A stretch of 59,239 bases of DNA from Deinococcus aquatilis DSM 23025 (GTDB lineage: Bacteria; Deinococcota; Deinococci; Deinococcales; Deinococcaceae). Positions 47,001 through 55,393 of this stretch are shown here, in pieces. Position 1 is the stretch's first letter. Every line of letters begins with the position of its first letter. The translations under genes and the position numbers were made by a program. The notes beneath the pieces were generated by a model. That model saw only the letters and a list, made by a program, of their open reading frames with translations, searched no databases and had not been told where the DNA came from. The stretch spans positions 1 to 59,239 of the forward strand of contig NZ_KB899723.1 of NCBI RefSeq assembly GCF_000378445.1, in the 5' to 3' direction.

Positions 47001-49067
47001 GCGTTGGTGGGCGAGTTGCAATCCACTCCAGCTGAAGAGATGTTGCAAAAATACCGGGGACGCGCGGAGTACAGTGACCAAGACCTTGAGCAGGTGTTAC
47101 TTGGCGTGTGGGGGCACGAGCACTTCCGTCCCACGCAGCTCGCAACCGTCCGGGATCAATTGCAAGGTCAAGACGTGCTGCTGATCCTTCCGACTGGGGG
47201 CGGCAAGAGCTTGACGTTCCAATTGCCGGCCCTCTTGTCGGGCGGCCTGACAGTGGTGATCAGCCCCCTCATCTCCCTGATGCAAGATCAGCATGGAGAC
47301 CTGCTGCGCCGCGGGGTCTTGTCGGCCGCCGCCCTGTACGGGGGGCTCTCGCTGAACGACCAGCAAGACATTTTGCGCTCCGCATTGCGCGGTGAGTACC
47401 GCCTCCTGTACCTGTCTCCCGAACGGTTGTTCGGGAGCCAAGAACTCCGTGCCGTGTTACAGCAGCTCAAAATTGAGCGGGTCGTCATTGACGAGGCCCA
47501 CTGCGTGAGCATGTGGGGTCACGGCTTCCGGCCAGAATATCTCCTGATTCGTGAGGCCTTGGATGACCTTCAACTTCAAGTGCCCATCACCGCCGTGACC
47601 GCCACAGCGACGGCTGAAGTGGAGCAAGACATCTTGAACTCCCTGGGAATCCCTCACGCCGTGGTGCGGCGCAGTCCGGTACAGCGGCGCGACTTAACGC
47701 TGCGCGCAACGCGGGTCGGCAGCCGGTCTCGGCGCCTCGGTCTGCTGCTGGAACTGGCGCAGAAGCTGACTTTCCCGGCCTTAATCTACTGCGCCACGGT
47801 AAAAGAGGTGGTCGCGCTGCACGCCCTCCTTGAACAGCTGAACCTGAGGGTTGGGCAATACCACGGACAGCTCACGCCGTTTGAGCGGGAAGAAACCCAA
47901 GACGCTTTTTTGAATGACGACCTCGACCTGTTGGTGGCGACCAAGGCATTTGGAATGGGCGTCAATAAACCCAATATCCGTCAGGTGATTCATTATCAGC
48001 TGCCCGATGCTTTGGAGAGTTATGTTCAGGAGGTGGGACGTGGAGGCCGGGATCAGGGCGGTGCCATAGGGACGCTGCTGTACAGCGCCCGGGACGAAGG
48101 GCTCCAGCAGCTGTTCATCGACCGGGCCTTTCCCAGCGAAGACCTGATCGAGCGGGTACAGGCGTGGATTCAAGGCGAGGCCGGATCCCCTGCCTTTGAC
48201 GGCCACGTCCTCATGGCTGAACATGCCCTCTCCCTTCAGATGGAAGAACGTGAGCTGCAGATGGCCCTGCATGCGCTGCGGCATGGTGGGGTCATCCGTA
48301 CCATGCGGAGCGTACCCGCTCAGATTCAGGTGCGGGTGCGGCGGGGTCTGTCCAGCCTATCGCCTGAAGCTCAAGGGCTGTGCCAAGGGTTTGCTGCCGA
48401 CCCAGCCACAGCCAACGCATATTTGGGCACGCTGCTGAATCTGCCGGATCCAGAGCAGGCTTATCAACAGTTGCTCCGTGAGCCGGGACTTCGGGTTCGT
48501 ACCCTCACACGGGCGCTGAGCCTTCAAGTCGCTCCAGAGCGTCCAGATTGGCGGCCCTACGTCACGGCCTATCTGACGACTGCCCAGCGCCGTTTACAGC
48601 AGCTCGTCCGCTTTGCTGCCAGCCAGGAGTGCCGCCATGTCTTGATCAGCCGACATTTCGGAGAGCCTGCCGAGCCGTGTGTAGACCACTGCGATAATTG
48701 TGCTCCTCAGCACCGAATTCTGCCGAGTTCTCAGGGCTTCAATCACCGCGCATTGTTGGGAACACGGCGGGTGCTCAGGCAAATCGTCAAGTACTGTGAA
48801 GAGGTAGGAGCACCGGTAGGCCGTCAGAAGGTTCTGATGATCGCCCGAGGCCTCACTCTCCATCAGGCGGTCTCCCTCAAACCTCTGTATCTCCGTTGTC
48901 CCGCCTTCGGTAAATTGGAAACCTTGTCTAACGAGGACATCGAGGCGGAAATTCGACACATGCTGTTGGAGGGTAAACTCTACGTCCGGCCCATAGGAGG
49001 GCGCGGAGAGGTGATCTGTAGTGCTGCCCCTCCAGCGGAGCCCCACGAGCCCGCCTTTTCCTCCTGA
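44025..49067 (+). CDS. DEDDh exonuclease-DinG-RecQ triple fusion
   Basis: From the ATG at 44025 (AGAGGAG 4 nt upstream; the frame opens at TTG 44010) the protein has 1680 residues. A small N-terminal region is followed by a DnaQ-like 3'-5' exonuclease: 'FVIFDLETIG' (~80), 'LAGHNVVTFDVPIL' and 'HQADADVDA'. Then a DinG/XPD-type helicase: 'IEAPTGTGKTKAYL' (~345), Fe-S-type cysteines ('SYLCPLK' ~409; 'SLCSNDCPFHAVC' ~470-482) and 'VFDEAHNLEDAA' (~525). Then RecQ: 'LPTGGGKSLTFQLP' (~1057), 'IDEAHCVSMWGHGFRPEY' (~1155), 'YVQEVGRGGRD', and a zinc site 'CVDHCDNC' (~1556). DnaQ-DinG fusions are known in Firmicutes; addition of RecQ is unusual. It probably unwinds and degrades branched or R-loop-containing DNA. 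Confidence 0.85.
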   Translation: MNNNDLLAAARDLCDDSPAGFTLHEYRTFVRERLGQQISKRQAREVLCDPALHLNEEDEMFLARDVKQGTTAASDRGSFVIFDLETIGSERQDAQIIQLAALRIEAWQVTNTFNACVSGRTIDELTESITGLTQAQLDSGQPIETVVEAFLTFTQNLPLAGHNVVTFDVPILQREAQALGFQVQSSALDTLALTEILLPHRDSYRLEDLIVALEGQVHERAHQADADVDANYRLLLHLQQAWHGLSDVNAALLHATGFPELALLPERSLAPLTEDSLARSAQPVRCAAGQARHRALPSREVFRDGGLLSQAFTRYEARPTQVQMADCVEEILRAGGAAMIEAPTGTGKTKAYLVPAAAVATSGAVDAPLIIVSTHTKALQGQALQEVRELNELGIPFKATVFKGISSYLCPLKLEELRQDLELGDQERRFLAYLLRWVQTGRGDLEEVHGWWMTFRSTRELIHQVRTDQSLCSNDCPFHAVCAFQDRNRGWEDSHVIITNHAATFTALPARIDSGRPRPTAIVFDEAHNLEDAARSAYTVELESTELSATLAELARAHGGYLAWLERAYPQLHEPVKRLRGLIDRLRTKLSVLEQVMLKWAVEADRSGREAHGWNFEVNAYAQNLPSWPLVYAHVQGVHQGLRLISAELRPLIAFSMARGRGIARRIDDSETPTGGLLQRLDLLLQPVDPDGEGTSALILTVSEGQWTLAQVPLELRPVLGDFFREQHAVIWTSATLRLKKSFDHLRRVLAVDDLPQLRELALEPVLPYHQAKILLPWHLPPPSRAFENAFVTAYAIELSNALKVTNGRSLVLFASRDRMNRTYLHTSRALQGTLPVLAQGRGPRENLIRTFKEDVSTSLFGLRSMMEGVDVPGESLMAVHLEKIPFPVVGATERALQRYYTSTGRNWWEEYYLPRGIIPFVQSFGRLIRSQGDRGAFVVWDRRISGAFYWDDFVDSLPVTAEQLEQMLVTPIHRQDFYAQLAQACGLELNAALVGELQSTPAEEMLQKYRGRAEYSDQDLEQVLLGVWGHEHFRPTQLATVRDQLQGQDVLLILPTGGGKSLTFQLPALLSGGLTVVISPLISLMQDQHGDLLRRGVLSAAALYGGLSLNDQQDILRSALRGEYRLLYLSPERLFGSQELRAVLQQLKIERVVIDEAHCVSMWGHGFRPEYLLIREALDDLQLQVPITAVTATATAEVEQDILNSLGIPHAVVRRSPVQRRDLTLRATRVGSRSRRLGLLLELAQKLTFPALIYCATVKEVVALHALLEQLNLRVGQYHGQLTPFEREETQDAFLNDDLDLLVATKAFGMGVNKPNIRQVIHYQLPDALESYVQEVGRGGRDQGGAIGTLLYSARDEGLQQLFIDRAFPSEDLIERVQAWIQGEAGSPAFDGHVLMAEHALSLQMEERELQMALHALRHGGVIRTMRSVPAQIQVRVRRGLSSLSPEAQGLCQGFAADPATANAYLGTLLNLPDPEQAYQQLLREPGLRVRTLTRALSLQVAPERPDWRPYVTAYLTTAQRRLQQLVRFAASQECRHVLISRHFGEPAEPCVDHCDNCAPQHRILPSSQGFNHRALLGTRRVLRQIVKYCEEVGAPVGRQKVLMIARGLTLHQAVSLKPLYLRCPAFGKLETLSNEDIEAEIRHMLLEGKLYVRPIGGRGEVICSAAPPAEPHEPAFSS

Positions 49068-49628
49068 CTGGGGCTCCGTTGCTGGTAACCCAAGTTAGAC
49101 GCTGGGCGAGAAAGTGTTGTCCAGGCCCCTGCGTCAGGTTGGAGCGGCTCTCCCGCGAGGGCGCACTGAGCCGTAGAGAACGGTAGCGGTGGATGACCGT
49201 ATGTTGGTGGGCGCCAGGACAACCACGAGAGACTCCGAAGTGGTGGCCACTGATCTTTTGACGAGTTGCTGGTAGGCAGTTCAACATGAATAGACCTCCT
49301 GCGAAAGTCGCCCATTCATTCCAAGTGGGTCTGCTCCTATTCGCCCCGCTCAGCGAAAGCAGGGATTCGGGGCGGCCCGAACCCCACTTTCGCAAGAGGT
49401 CTAATAATGAAAGTCCCGGTCAAAGTGTATGCCCAGCGCCGCTCGAAAGAAGCCCTCTTGTCCTTAACAACGAACTGCACAGGCAGTGGCAAGTCTTTCC
49501 CTTCCTTGGGGGTGAATTCACCACCTTAGTGTGAACTTGCATGGAGACGCTACAGCGAACAATCCACAAGCTGATGGGCAGAACCGCCGTTGGAGGAGCC
49601 TTGAACGTGGTATTGCTTGAGGTCAGAC
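49068..49628. other. 561 bp spacer containing a MITE
   Basis: Between the second and third helicase genes no credible gene is seen. It contains a 113 bp MITE-like element (49291-49403). Frames at 48928-49395 on the minus strand are shadows or run through the MITE. The insertion may have separated genes once closer together. Confidence 0.4.
49291..49403. mobile_element. MITE-like element with 18 bp inverted ends
   Basis: The ends TAGACCTCCTGCGAAAGT (49291-49308) and ACTTTCGCAAGAGGTCTA (49386-49403) are inverted repeats with one mismatch. The 113 bp between and including them hold no gene. The ends match those of common IS5-type elements and also the solitary end at 56947-56962. It probably moved with a transposase supplied from elsewhere. 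Confidence 0.65.
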
Positions 49629-52286
49629 ATGGATCCCACTCCCGAACAGCAGCGCATCATCCAGCACATCTCCGGTCACGCCTTAGTTTTTGCTGTGGCC
49701 GGATCTGGCAAGACCGCCACCATGATTGAACGGATCCTTCACCTGATCCGCCACGCCAAAGTCCGCTCCGTGAGGATTTTGGCGTGTACCTTTTCAAAAG
49801 AAGCCACGCGCACAATTGAAGAGCGGTTGGCCCAGCACCCGGAAACAACGGGGGTCAAGGTCAGTACCCTGCACGCCCTGGCCTTCTCAGTTATCGTTGA
49901 AGCAGGCAGAATGGGGTTCACAGAACAGAAGCTGGGCGAAGCCAACTTCAGCCGGCGGCTCTTCCTACAGGCCCGCCGAGAACTCATCGCTGAGGACACC
50001 AGCGAGAAAAGCGGCTTCCACGACATCCAGTACAAAGACTTTGAAACGTATTTGTGCGTGCAGAAAGGCAATCTCCGCTTGCCGTATGCCCCTGAGGATC
50101 TGCCCGTCTGGGGACATGACCTGATCAGCCCCCCTGACCGGGGGATTGAGCTGTATGCCGAGCTGTATGAGCGGCATGATGAGCTGCGCCGGGCGGAAGG
50201 CAAACTGGATTATGACGACTGCATCGTGCAGGCCTGGATGCTCATGGCCCGCTTCCCTGAGCTTCATCAGGTGATCAAAGACCGTTGGGATCACATTCAC
50301 GTAGATGAGTTTCAGGACGTGAATCTGGCGCAGAGTGAGATGCTGCACCTGATTGCAGCAGAATGCGACAGTTACATGGCTATTGGGGACGATGACCAAA
50401 CGGTCTACCAGTGGCGGGGTGCGAACCCCAAGTTCATCTTGGATTTCGAGAAGCGGTACAACGCGGTCGTGTTCACGCTGAGCACGAACTTCCGCTGCCC
50501 CATGGGCGTGATCGCGCTGTCGGACCTCGTTATTCAAGAAAACCAGGTGCGCGCCCCCAAACGCTTGCGCGCGTCGCGAGGAGACAACGGCACCTACCTC
50601 CACACGAGCTCTGCGGGCAAGGCTGCGCATGTGGCGATCAAGGCCATTGAGGAGGGCCGCAATCCACGTGATCTGGTGATTTTGGTGCGGGCCTACGCGC
50701 AGACCGGGGAGATTGAGCAAGTCTTCCTTGACCGAGGCGTGCCTTACCTCGTGGTGGGCGGCGTGCCATTTTACCAGCGGGATGAGGTGGGTGTCCTGCT
50801 TGTCTATCTCCGGCTCGCCTTGGCGGATCTTGATGCGGCACGCGACGTCTCGATCACCCAAGAGCGCCGCCTCAACCTTCTAAAAGATTGGAAGCGGGTT
50901 TCAAATACCCCGAACCGCTTCCTGCGCAACCAGACCGTCGACGAGCTCGCGCGCGGTTTGTGGCGGGGCGGCTCCACCCTGGTGGCCGCCCTGAGGGAGA
51001 CCGCGCCAACGCTGCGAGCTGGAGCCCAGCGGGCAACACTACAGCTCGCTGAGGCTTTCGGGAACCTCACCGACGACCTTGCCTTGGCTGAAGGGAAAGA
51101 CGCTCTACTAGAATTCGCTGAAGCCATTCAGTACGCGCAGCATCTCGTCAAGACCGCACCCACACGGGAATTTGGTGAAGAACGTTCCGGGAGCATCCGC
51201 GCGCTCGCGGAGATGGCCAAAGAGAGGTCGCTTGGCCAACTGGTGCTTCACATCGAGCAGCTCACCTCGCAGGGACGGTACGTGGACCGTCTCAGCGCGG
51301 CAGAGCATGATGATGTCGACCGCGTGACCCTAATGACCGCCTTCCGGGCCAAAGGCCTGCAATGGCCGGTCGTCATTGTTCCAGACTGTAAAGATGGGCT
51401 ATACCGCATTAAACCGAGCGCGGATCAAGCCGCGGCAGAAGAGGAGCGGCGGGTCTTTTATGTGGCCATGACACGGGCACAGGAAGAACTGCACCTCATC
51501 GTAGATACAGAAGATCCCACTGCGTTCCTGACCAAGGTCGAGCATGAAACGGTCGTTCACGCCCATGTCCGACTGGCCCAGCTGATGGCCCGTGATCCGG
51601 GGAGCTGGAGTGCGCGGGAAACATTTGAGGCCGGGAGTTTGCTCAGGCAATACGGACATGAGCAGTACGTTCAAGTCTGGTTGGACGCTGGGTACCGCGA
51701 ACGGCTCCTGAGCAGGATCGACGCCCTGAGCGCAGCTCTCTCGACTCATGCCGAGCAACGTCATGGGCAGACGGAAGTAGCCAGTGTACTGAGCTTGGCT
51801 GCGTATGCCAAGCACGGCCCTGCCACACTCGCTGAGGACACTGGCCTGCGAGACTTCACAGAACTGGACACCTTGGTGCGTGACCTGAACGACAAGTACG
51901 CACCGCGGCCTGTGAACCCGTCAGGCCAACCGGCCACGCAGCAACGCTCGACCGGCACTGCCTTGCGCCCCGATCAAATTCGTGTAGGGATGGAGGTGCA
52001 GCACCCGAGATTCGGAACCGGAGAAGTGCTCTCCGTTCGGGGTGAGGGAGATAAGCTGGAAGCCACTGTGAAATTTGAGACGGTCGAGCAGCCCAAACGC
52101 ATGATCGTAGTATTCGCCACTCTGTATCCTGCACCTGCTGACAGCAGCCGGCGCTCAGCGGTACAGGCACCTATTGTCATTCCCGCCCGCTACACAGCCC
52201 CTATGGGAGGGTACTGGGCGGCTCAACCACGCACACAAGGTTCTCTGTTGAAGGTTGAAGAAGACGAACGACTACCATTCGACTGA
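49629..52286 (+). CDS. UvrD/PcrA-type helicase
   Basis: The 885-residue SF1A helicase has the full motif set: 'TPEQQRIIQHI' (Q motif), 'FAVAGSGKTATMI' (~22-34), 'VDEFQDVN' (~226), 'IGDDDQTVYQWRGANPKF', 'LSTNFRC' and 'VMTARAKGLQWPVV'-like motif V/VI ending 'YVAMTRAQEELHL'. A C-terminal Tudor-like segment (GMEVQHPRFGTGEVLSV) is typical of PcrA, where it contacts RNA polymerase. Such helicases remove proteins and unwind 3'-tailed DNA. The ATG at 49629 has GAGGT nearby; the frame opens at TTG 49617. It lies on the same strand as the exonuclease-DinG-RecQ gene, 561 bp downstream, with a MITE between. Confidence 0.9.
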   Translation: MDPTPEQQRIIQHISGHALVFAVAGSGKTATMIERILHLIRHAKVRSVRILACTFSKEATRTIEERLAQHPETTGVKVSTLHALAFSVIVEAGRMGFTEQKLGEANFSRRLFLQARRELIAEDTSEKSGFHDIQYKDFETYLCVQKGNLRLPYAPEDLPVWGHDLISPPDRGIELYAELYERHDELRRAEGKLDYDDCIVQAWMLMARFPELHQVIKDRWDHIHVDEFQDVNLAQSEMLHLIAAECDSYMAIGDDDQTVYQWRGANPKFILDFEKRYNAVVFTLSTNFRCPMGVIALSDLVIQENQVRAPKRLRASRGDNGTYLHTSSAGKAAHVAIKAIEEGRNPRDLVILVRAYAQTGEIEQVFLDRGVPYLVVGGVPFYQRDEVGVLLVYLRLALADLDAARDVSITQERRLNLLKDWKRVSNTPNRFLRNQTVDELARGLWRGGSTLVAALRETAPTLRAGAQRATLQLAEAFGNLTDDLALAEGKDALLEFAEAIQYAQHLVKTAPTREFGEERSGSIRALAEMAKERSLGQLVLHIEQLTSQGRYVDRLSAAEHDDVDRVTLMTAFRAKGLQWPVVIVPDCKDGLYRIKPSADQAAAEEERRVFYVAMTRAQEELHLIVDTEDPTAFLTKVEHETVVHAHVRLAQLMARDPGSWSARETFEAGSLLRQYGHEQYVQVWLDAGYRERLLSRIDALSAALSTHAEQRHGQTEVASVLSLAAYAKHGPATLAEDTGLRDFTELDTLVRDLNDKYAPRPVNPSGQPATQQRSTGTALRPDQIRVGMEVQHPRFGTGEVLSVRGEGDKLEATVKFETVEQPKRMIVVFATLYPAPADSSRRSAVQAPIVIPARYTAPMGGYWAAQPRTQGSLLKVEEDERLPFD

Positions 52287-52338
52287 AGCGGCCGTCCGAC
52301 ACGGGTCACCGGGGCACCGAAGGGAGTGGCAGCAGTAA

Positions 52339-52521
52339 ATGATTTACTGTGCAACTCAGCAGTGTGAAAAGCCTGTGCGACATTGGATTCTTCCAACAAG
52401 AGTTTCCGGTCAAGAAAATGCGTCGTATAGGACGTTCGTTTTAGGATCAAAACGGAAAAAGTACGGCTGGCACAGCAAATGTTCTATAAATTGTGAGGGA
52501 CATGGGTCGCAGTCCGGGTGA
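52339..52521 (+). CDS. Possible 60-residue Cys-containing protein
   Basis: MIYCATQQCEKPVRHW and onward contains four Cys and four His in a basic context (YCATQQC ... HSKCSINCEGH), the composition of a small zinc-binding protein. No homologue is recognised and no Shine-Dalgarno is clear. An inverted repeat spans the start codon. Confidence 0.3.
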   Translation: MIYCATQQCEKPVRHWILPTRVSGQENASYRTFVLGSKRKKYGWHSKCSINCEGHGSQSG

Positions 52522-52881
52522 CAGAGAGCAGCAGAAACTTGAACGGGAACGTAGCGCATCAGTCGCGTAGTGATCACGAACGGGTGGAGTTTAAACGCGT
52601 TGTCAGCTCGTTATTCAGGATCACTTATTTTTGCTGTGCTGACTGCAGTTCTCATGCGCCGATCCTGCTCTTTCGCCCGCTCAGACGTCTTGCCCGACCT
52701 TATAAAAACACTTGATATGTCGAGGTATAGAAATCCCACAAATCATCTCGGTGCGCGACATGCAGATGTCCGACCTCCTGTTGTAGATGGTCAGCTGGTT
52801 TTTGATGAAGATTCCCCCGAAAGTTGACGGTGCGTTCATGAAACGCAGCGCCGTATCAACTATCAATTCCCATCTATTGAT

Positions 52882-52904
52882 TTAGACTATGGGATATAGT
52901 CTAA
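52882..52904. promoter_or_regulatory. PadR operator palindrome
   Basis: TTAGACTAT-GGGAT-ATAGTCTAA is a perfect 9 bp inverted repeat ending 8 nt before the PadR start. It lies between TTGATT (52877-52882) and TAATTT (52902-52907, 5 nt before the ATG). A PadR dimer bound here would block its own promoter. Confidence 0.7.
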
Positions 52905-52912
52905 TTTAGAAC

Positions 52913-53218
52913 ATGGGTGATCTCCGAATCTCGCTTCATGTTCTCCGGGTGCTCCAGGTTCTCTATCAGCGCTTAGACGACCCCCACTACGGCCTCGAAC
53001 TCCAACGCGCCCTCAATATCAGTAACGGTGCCCTCTACCCGATCCTCGACAAACTCGAACGCGCCGGATACGTCAAATCTCAGTTAGAAGATCTTGACGA
53101 GGTTGCTGCAGGCCGCCGCAAACGCCGCTACTTCCAACTCACGGCTACAGGTATTCCCTTTGCCGAAGAGCACCTGCGCACCACCCTCGCGACCCTCGGT
53201 CAAGGAGTTCATTCATGA
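52913..53218 (+). CDS. PadR-family transcriptional regulator
   Basis: The 101-residue protein is a PadR winged-helix repressor: 'LHVLRVLQVLYQRLDDPHYGLELQRALNISNGALYPILDKLERAGYVKSQLED' includes the recognition helix and the Y-P-x-L-x-x-L-E-x-x-G signature. The wing 'AGRRKRRYFQLTATG' follows. PadR repressors sense toxic small molecules or membrane stress and usually control themselves and an adjacent membrane protein. The stop overlaps the next start (ATGA). Confidence 0.9.
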   Translation: MGDLRISLHVLRVLQVLYQRLDDPHYGLELQRALNISNGALYPILDKLERAGYVKSQLEDLDEVAAGRRKRRYFQLTATGIPFAEEHLRTTLATLGQGVHS

Positions 53219-53802
53219 CCCGTCTCCTCATGGAAGCGTTGCTTCGCCTCGCGCACGCTCTCGCCGCACTAGACCGCAAAGATCGCCTCCAAGAGTGGCG
53301 TGAAGAATGCCAAGACGTGGACAATCCGCTTGCCCACGCAGCTGGCTTTGTCAGAAGCGCTGCCCAAAGTCACCCTCCCTTTAATTCCACTGCCCTAGAA
53401 CTTGCGACTGCCTTACCCAGCGATATCAAGACTCTTCGAAATCTGAAGCTCGCCATCGTCCTGCTGGGGATCACCCTGGTCTTCATGGTGGGCCTTCTGA
53501 TGCTCGTTGGGCCGACGGACACCACCACACTCTGGTTCGTTCGCGCTGGTGTCCTGCTGAGTATCGCTGCCATTGCCATTTGGACTGGCTTTCAGCAAGA
53601 TCTTCCCTGGCTCCGCGCGACTCGTGCTGGCAGTGGCCTGATGCTCAGCGCTGTATTCCTGCCCCCTCTCCTGCTCACGGTTCTGCACGTGTGGCCAACC
53701 TGGGGCAGTGCCTGGATCGCCACCAGTTTTGTCCTCATGGCATGGGACAGTTACTGGTCTGTCCAGCGCCCCTTGAAGCGGCGCGGCCTCATCTCTAGGT
53801 AA
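53215..53802 (+). CDS. Membrane protein coupled to PadR
   Basis: The 195-residue protein has a soluble N-terminal ~75 residues and four likely membrane helices (about 77-99, 108-125, 140-157 and 162-180). Its start overlaps the padR stop. The pairing of PadR with a small integral membrane protein is common in Deinococcus and Firmicutes. No transporter motif is visible, so the function is unknown. Confidence 0.7.
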   Translation: MTRLLMEALLRLAHALAALDRKDRLQEWREECQDVDNPLAHAAGFVRSAAQSHPPFNSTALELATALPSDIKTLRNLKLAIVLLGITLVFMVGLLMLVGPTDTTTLWFVRAGVLLSIAAIAIWTGFQQDLPWLRATRAGSGLMLSAVFLPPLLLTVLHVWPTWGSAWIATSFVLMAWDSYWSVQRPLKRRGLISR

Positions 53803-53808
53803 ATTGCC

Positions 53809-54156
53809 ATGCTCTCGTCTCTTGCTTTTCACGCGGACGGGTCTGAACAAGTCCATGACATGGTTGAACTTCGCCAGACGCATACGCCTGAACAGATCCG
53901 CGCCACCACTTGGACGTGCAAGTTCTGCACCATCCCCATGACTCCCGTTCTTGGCCCCATCCGCGAGTGGCACTTTCGCCATCAGCAGCAGCTCAGTCCC
54001 TGCCCCGCGCAGGCCGAACTTGAACCCGAGTCGGAACGTCACCGAACCCTGAAACGTTCTGCTGCTGAAGCCCTCCGAGACTACTTCGCTCCCCATGTGG
54101 CGCACCTTGAATACGAAGTGCGCCTCCCAGAGGCTGGCCGGATCGCGGACTGGGCT
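53809..54156 (+). pseudogene. CoiA-like N-terminus cut by IS3
   Basis: The frame encodes 'TTWTCKFCTIPMTPVLGPIREWHFRHQQ' followed by 'ESERHRTLKRSAAEALRDYF' and 'VRLPEAGRIADW', which is the start of competence protein CoiA-like nucleases: zinc-ribbon, His-rich element, then the PD-(D/E)xK-type E..R.AD. The sequence stops at the left IS3 end, right where the catalytic Asp is reached. The C-terminal part is not found on the other side of the IS, so DNA has been lost. Confidence 0.65.
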
Positions 54157-54180
54157 TGAATCGGTTCTGTGCACATCTGG

Positions 54181-55044
54181 TTAAGCCACTTGAGCTTGGC
54201 GCTCAAACTCGTATGGTGTCAAGTCGTCCAGGGTCGAGTGGCGTCGGCGTCGATTGTAGAAGACTTCAATGTATTCAAAGATGGCTTGCCGCGCTACAGT
54301 TCGGCTTTCAAAGGGAGCCGTGTCTAGCAGCTCCCGTTTCAGGGAGCTGAAAAAGCTCTCTAGGACGCTGTTATCCCAGCAATTGCCCTTCCGGCTCATG
54401 CTCCCTTGCGCACCGATGCGCGTCAATTCGGCCTGAACAATTTTGCTGGCGTATTGACTTCCACGGCCCTGCGTGGTGGAGGAGGCCAGGCGAAGGTTTC
54501 CTTGCGCCCACGGCCATCCGCAAGGCTGTCAAGGGCAGGGTCGCTGGCATCTGGCCCCCAAGGCCGAACCCAACAACCCCCCGGAAAGCAAAACAAAGGG
54601 GAACGCCAAAAAAAACCAAACCCCCTTGGAGGGAAAAAACGTCAGATCAGAAACCCACACCATATTGACGTGCTGAACGGCAAATTTTCGGTTGAGCACA
54701 TTAGGGCAGACCGCACAGGTGTGTTCGCTATCCGTCGTTCGTACGAATCGTCGTTTTCCCTTGGCCCGCAGGCCAGCAGCCCGCATCAAGCGCGAAATCC
54801 GCTTGCGGGAAACAGGTTGTCCTTCAGCTCGCAGATCGGCCTGAAGACGAGGCGCACCGTAACGCCCTTTGCTGGCTTCGTGCAGCACACGGACGCGCTG
54901 CTCCAGCAGCGCATCCTGCTCAGCGTGTGAGGAGGTAGGCCTTCTTTGCCAGCTGTAAAACGCACTGCTGGACACGTCCAGCACCCGGCACAAGACTTTG
55001 AGCGGGTACTGGGTGCGCCACTGTTGGATCAACACGTATCTCAA
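54181..55044 (-). pseudogene. IS3 orfB (integrase-type transposase), frameshifted
   Basis: The N-terminal part (VLCRVLDVSSSAFYSWQRRP, GRYGAPRLQADL, VWVSDLTF with the first Asp) and C-terminal part (GSMSRKGNCWDNSVLESFFSSLKREL, the final Glu region; FYNRRRRHSTLDDLTPYEFE) are typical of IS3 orfB. The middle (~54430-54650) reads through three frames. It consists of abnormal homopolymer runs (A8, C5, G4, A6) where a normal 'WLYLAVVLDLFSRRVVGW' is expected, pointing to base-calling or assembly error as much as to decay. Confidence 0.7.
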
Positions 55045-55340
55045 CGCGTGGTCTCTCTAGCAAAGAAGGCCGCGGCTTTTTTCAATATCTCGCGCTCCTG
55101 ACGCAAAATTTCATTCTCCTTGCGGAGTCGTTTGAGTTCCTCTTGTTCGGGCGTCAACAGTTGACGGCCCCGACCAGGGAAGGCCAGATCTCCGTTGTGC
55201 TGGTCGGCTTTGATCCACTTTCTCAAGGCTGAAAGTCCAATGCCAAGGTCGCGGGCGGTGCCCGCGATATTTTCGGTGGACTGCGCGAGCCCGGCAGCGT
55301 CTCGCTTGAACTCGGCGGTGTACGTTTTGCGCTGGGTCAT
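55041..55340 (-). CDS. IS3 orfA (helix-turn-helix protein)
   Basis: From the ATG at 55340 the 99 residues are a standard IS3 OrfA: 'RKTYTAEFKRDAAGLAQ' and 'NIAGTARDLGIGLSALRKWIKA' form the helix-turn-helix that recognises the IS ends. A leucine-zipper-like 'EELKRLRKENEILRQEREILKKAAAFFA' follows. It overlaps orfB by 4 nt, consistent with the -1 frameshift that makes the OrfAB transposase. Confidence 0.85.
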   Translation of the reverse strand: MTQRKTYTAEFKRDAAGLAQSTENIAGTARDLGIGLSALRKWIKADQHNGDLAFPGRGRQLLTPEQEELKRLRKENEILRQEREILKKAAAFFARETTR

Positions 55341-55393
55341 GGGGTGCCTCCGCGTGAATCGGGGCTTAACTCCATGTGTGCAAAACTGACTCA

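Larger units (their letters stand above)
52287..52912. other. 626 bp spacer with two weak small frames
   Basis: An inverted repeat CAGTAAA-TGA-TTTACTG at 52333-52349 overlaps a possible start codon at 52339. A second weak frame (52518-52715, GTG overlapping the stop of the first) contains Cys-Cys-Ala-Asp-Cys but no recognised motif. The right end holds the PadR operator and promoter. Confidence 0.35.
54157..55393 (-). mobile_element. IS3-family insertion sequence, damaged
   Basis: The ends are imperfect inverted repeats: TGAATCGGTTCTGTGCACAT at the left and TGAGTCAGTTTTGCACACAT on the complement of the right. orfA and parts of orfB are readable. No short target duplication is visible, and the genes on the two sides are unrelated fragments. 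A deletion or recombination between two copies therefore probably occurred. Confidence 0.75.

Noticed and set aside
44025..49067. Possibility that DinG and RecQ parts are separate genes merged by an error
   Set aside because: One continuous frame with no weak junction, internal start or Shine-Dalgarno between the parts; a fusion is the simpler reading.
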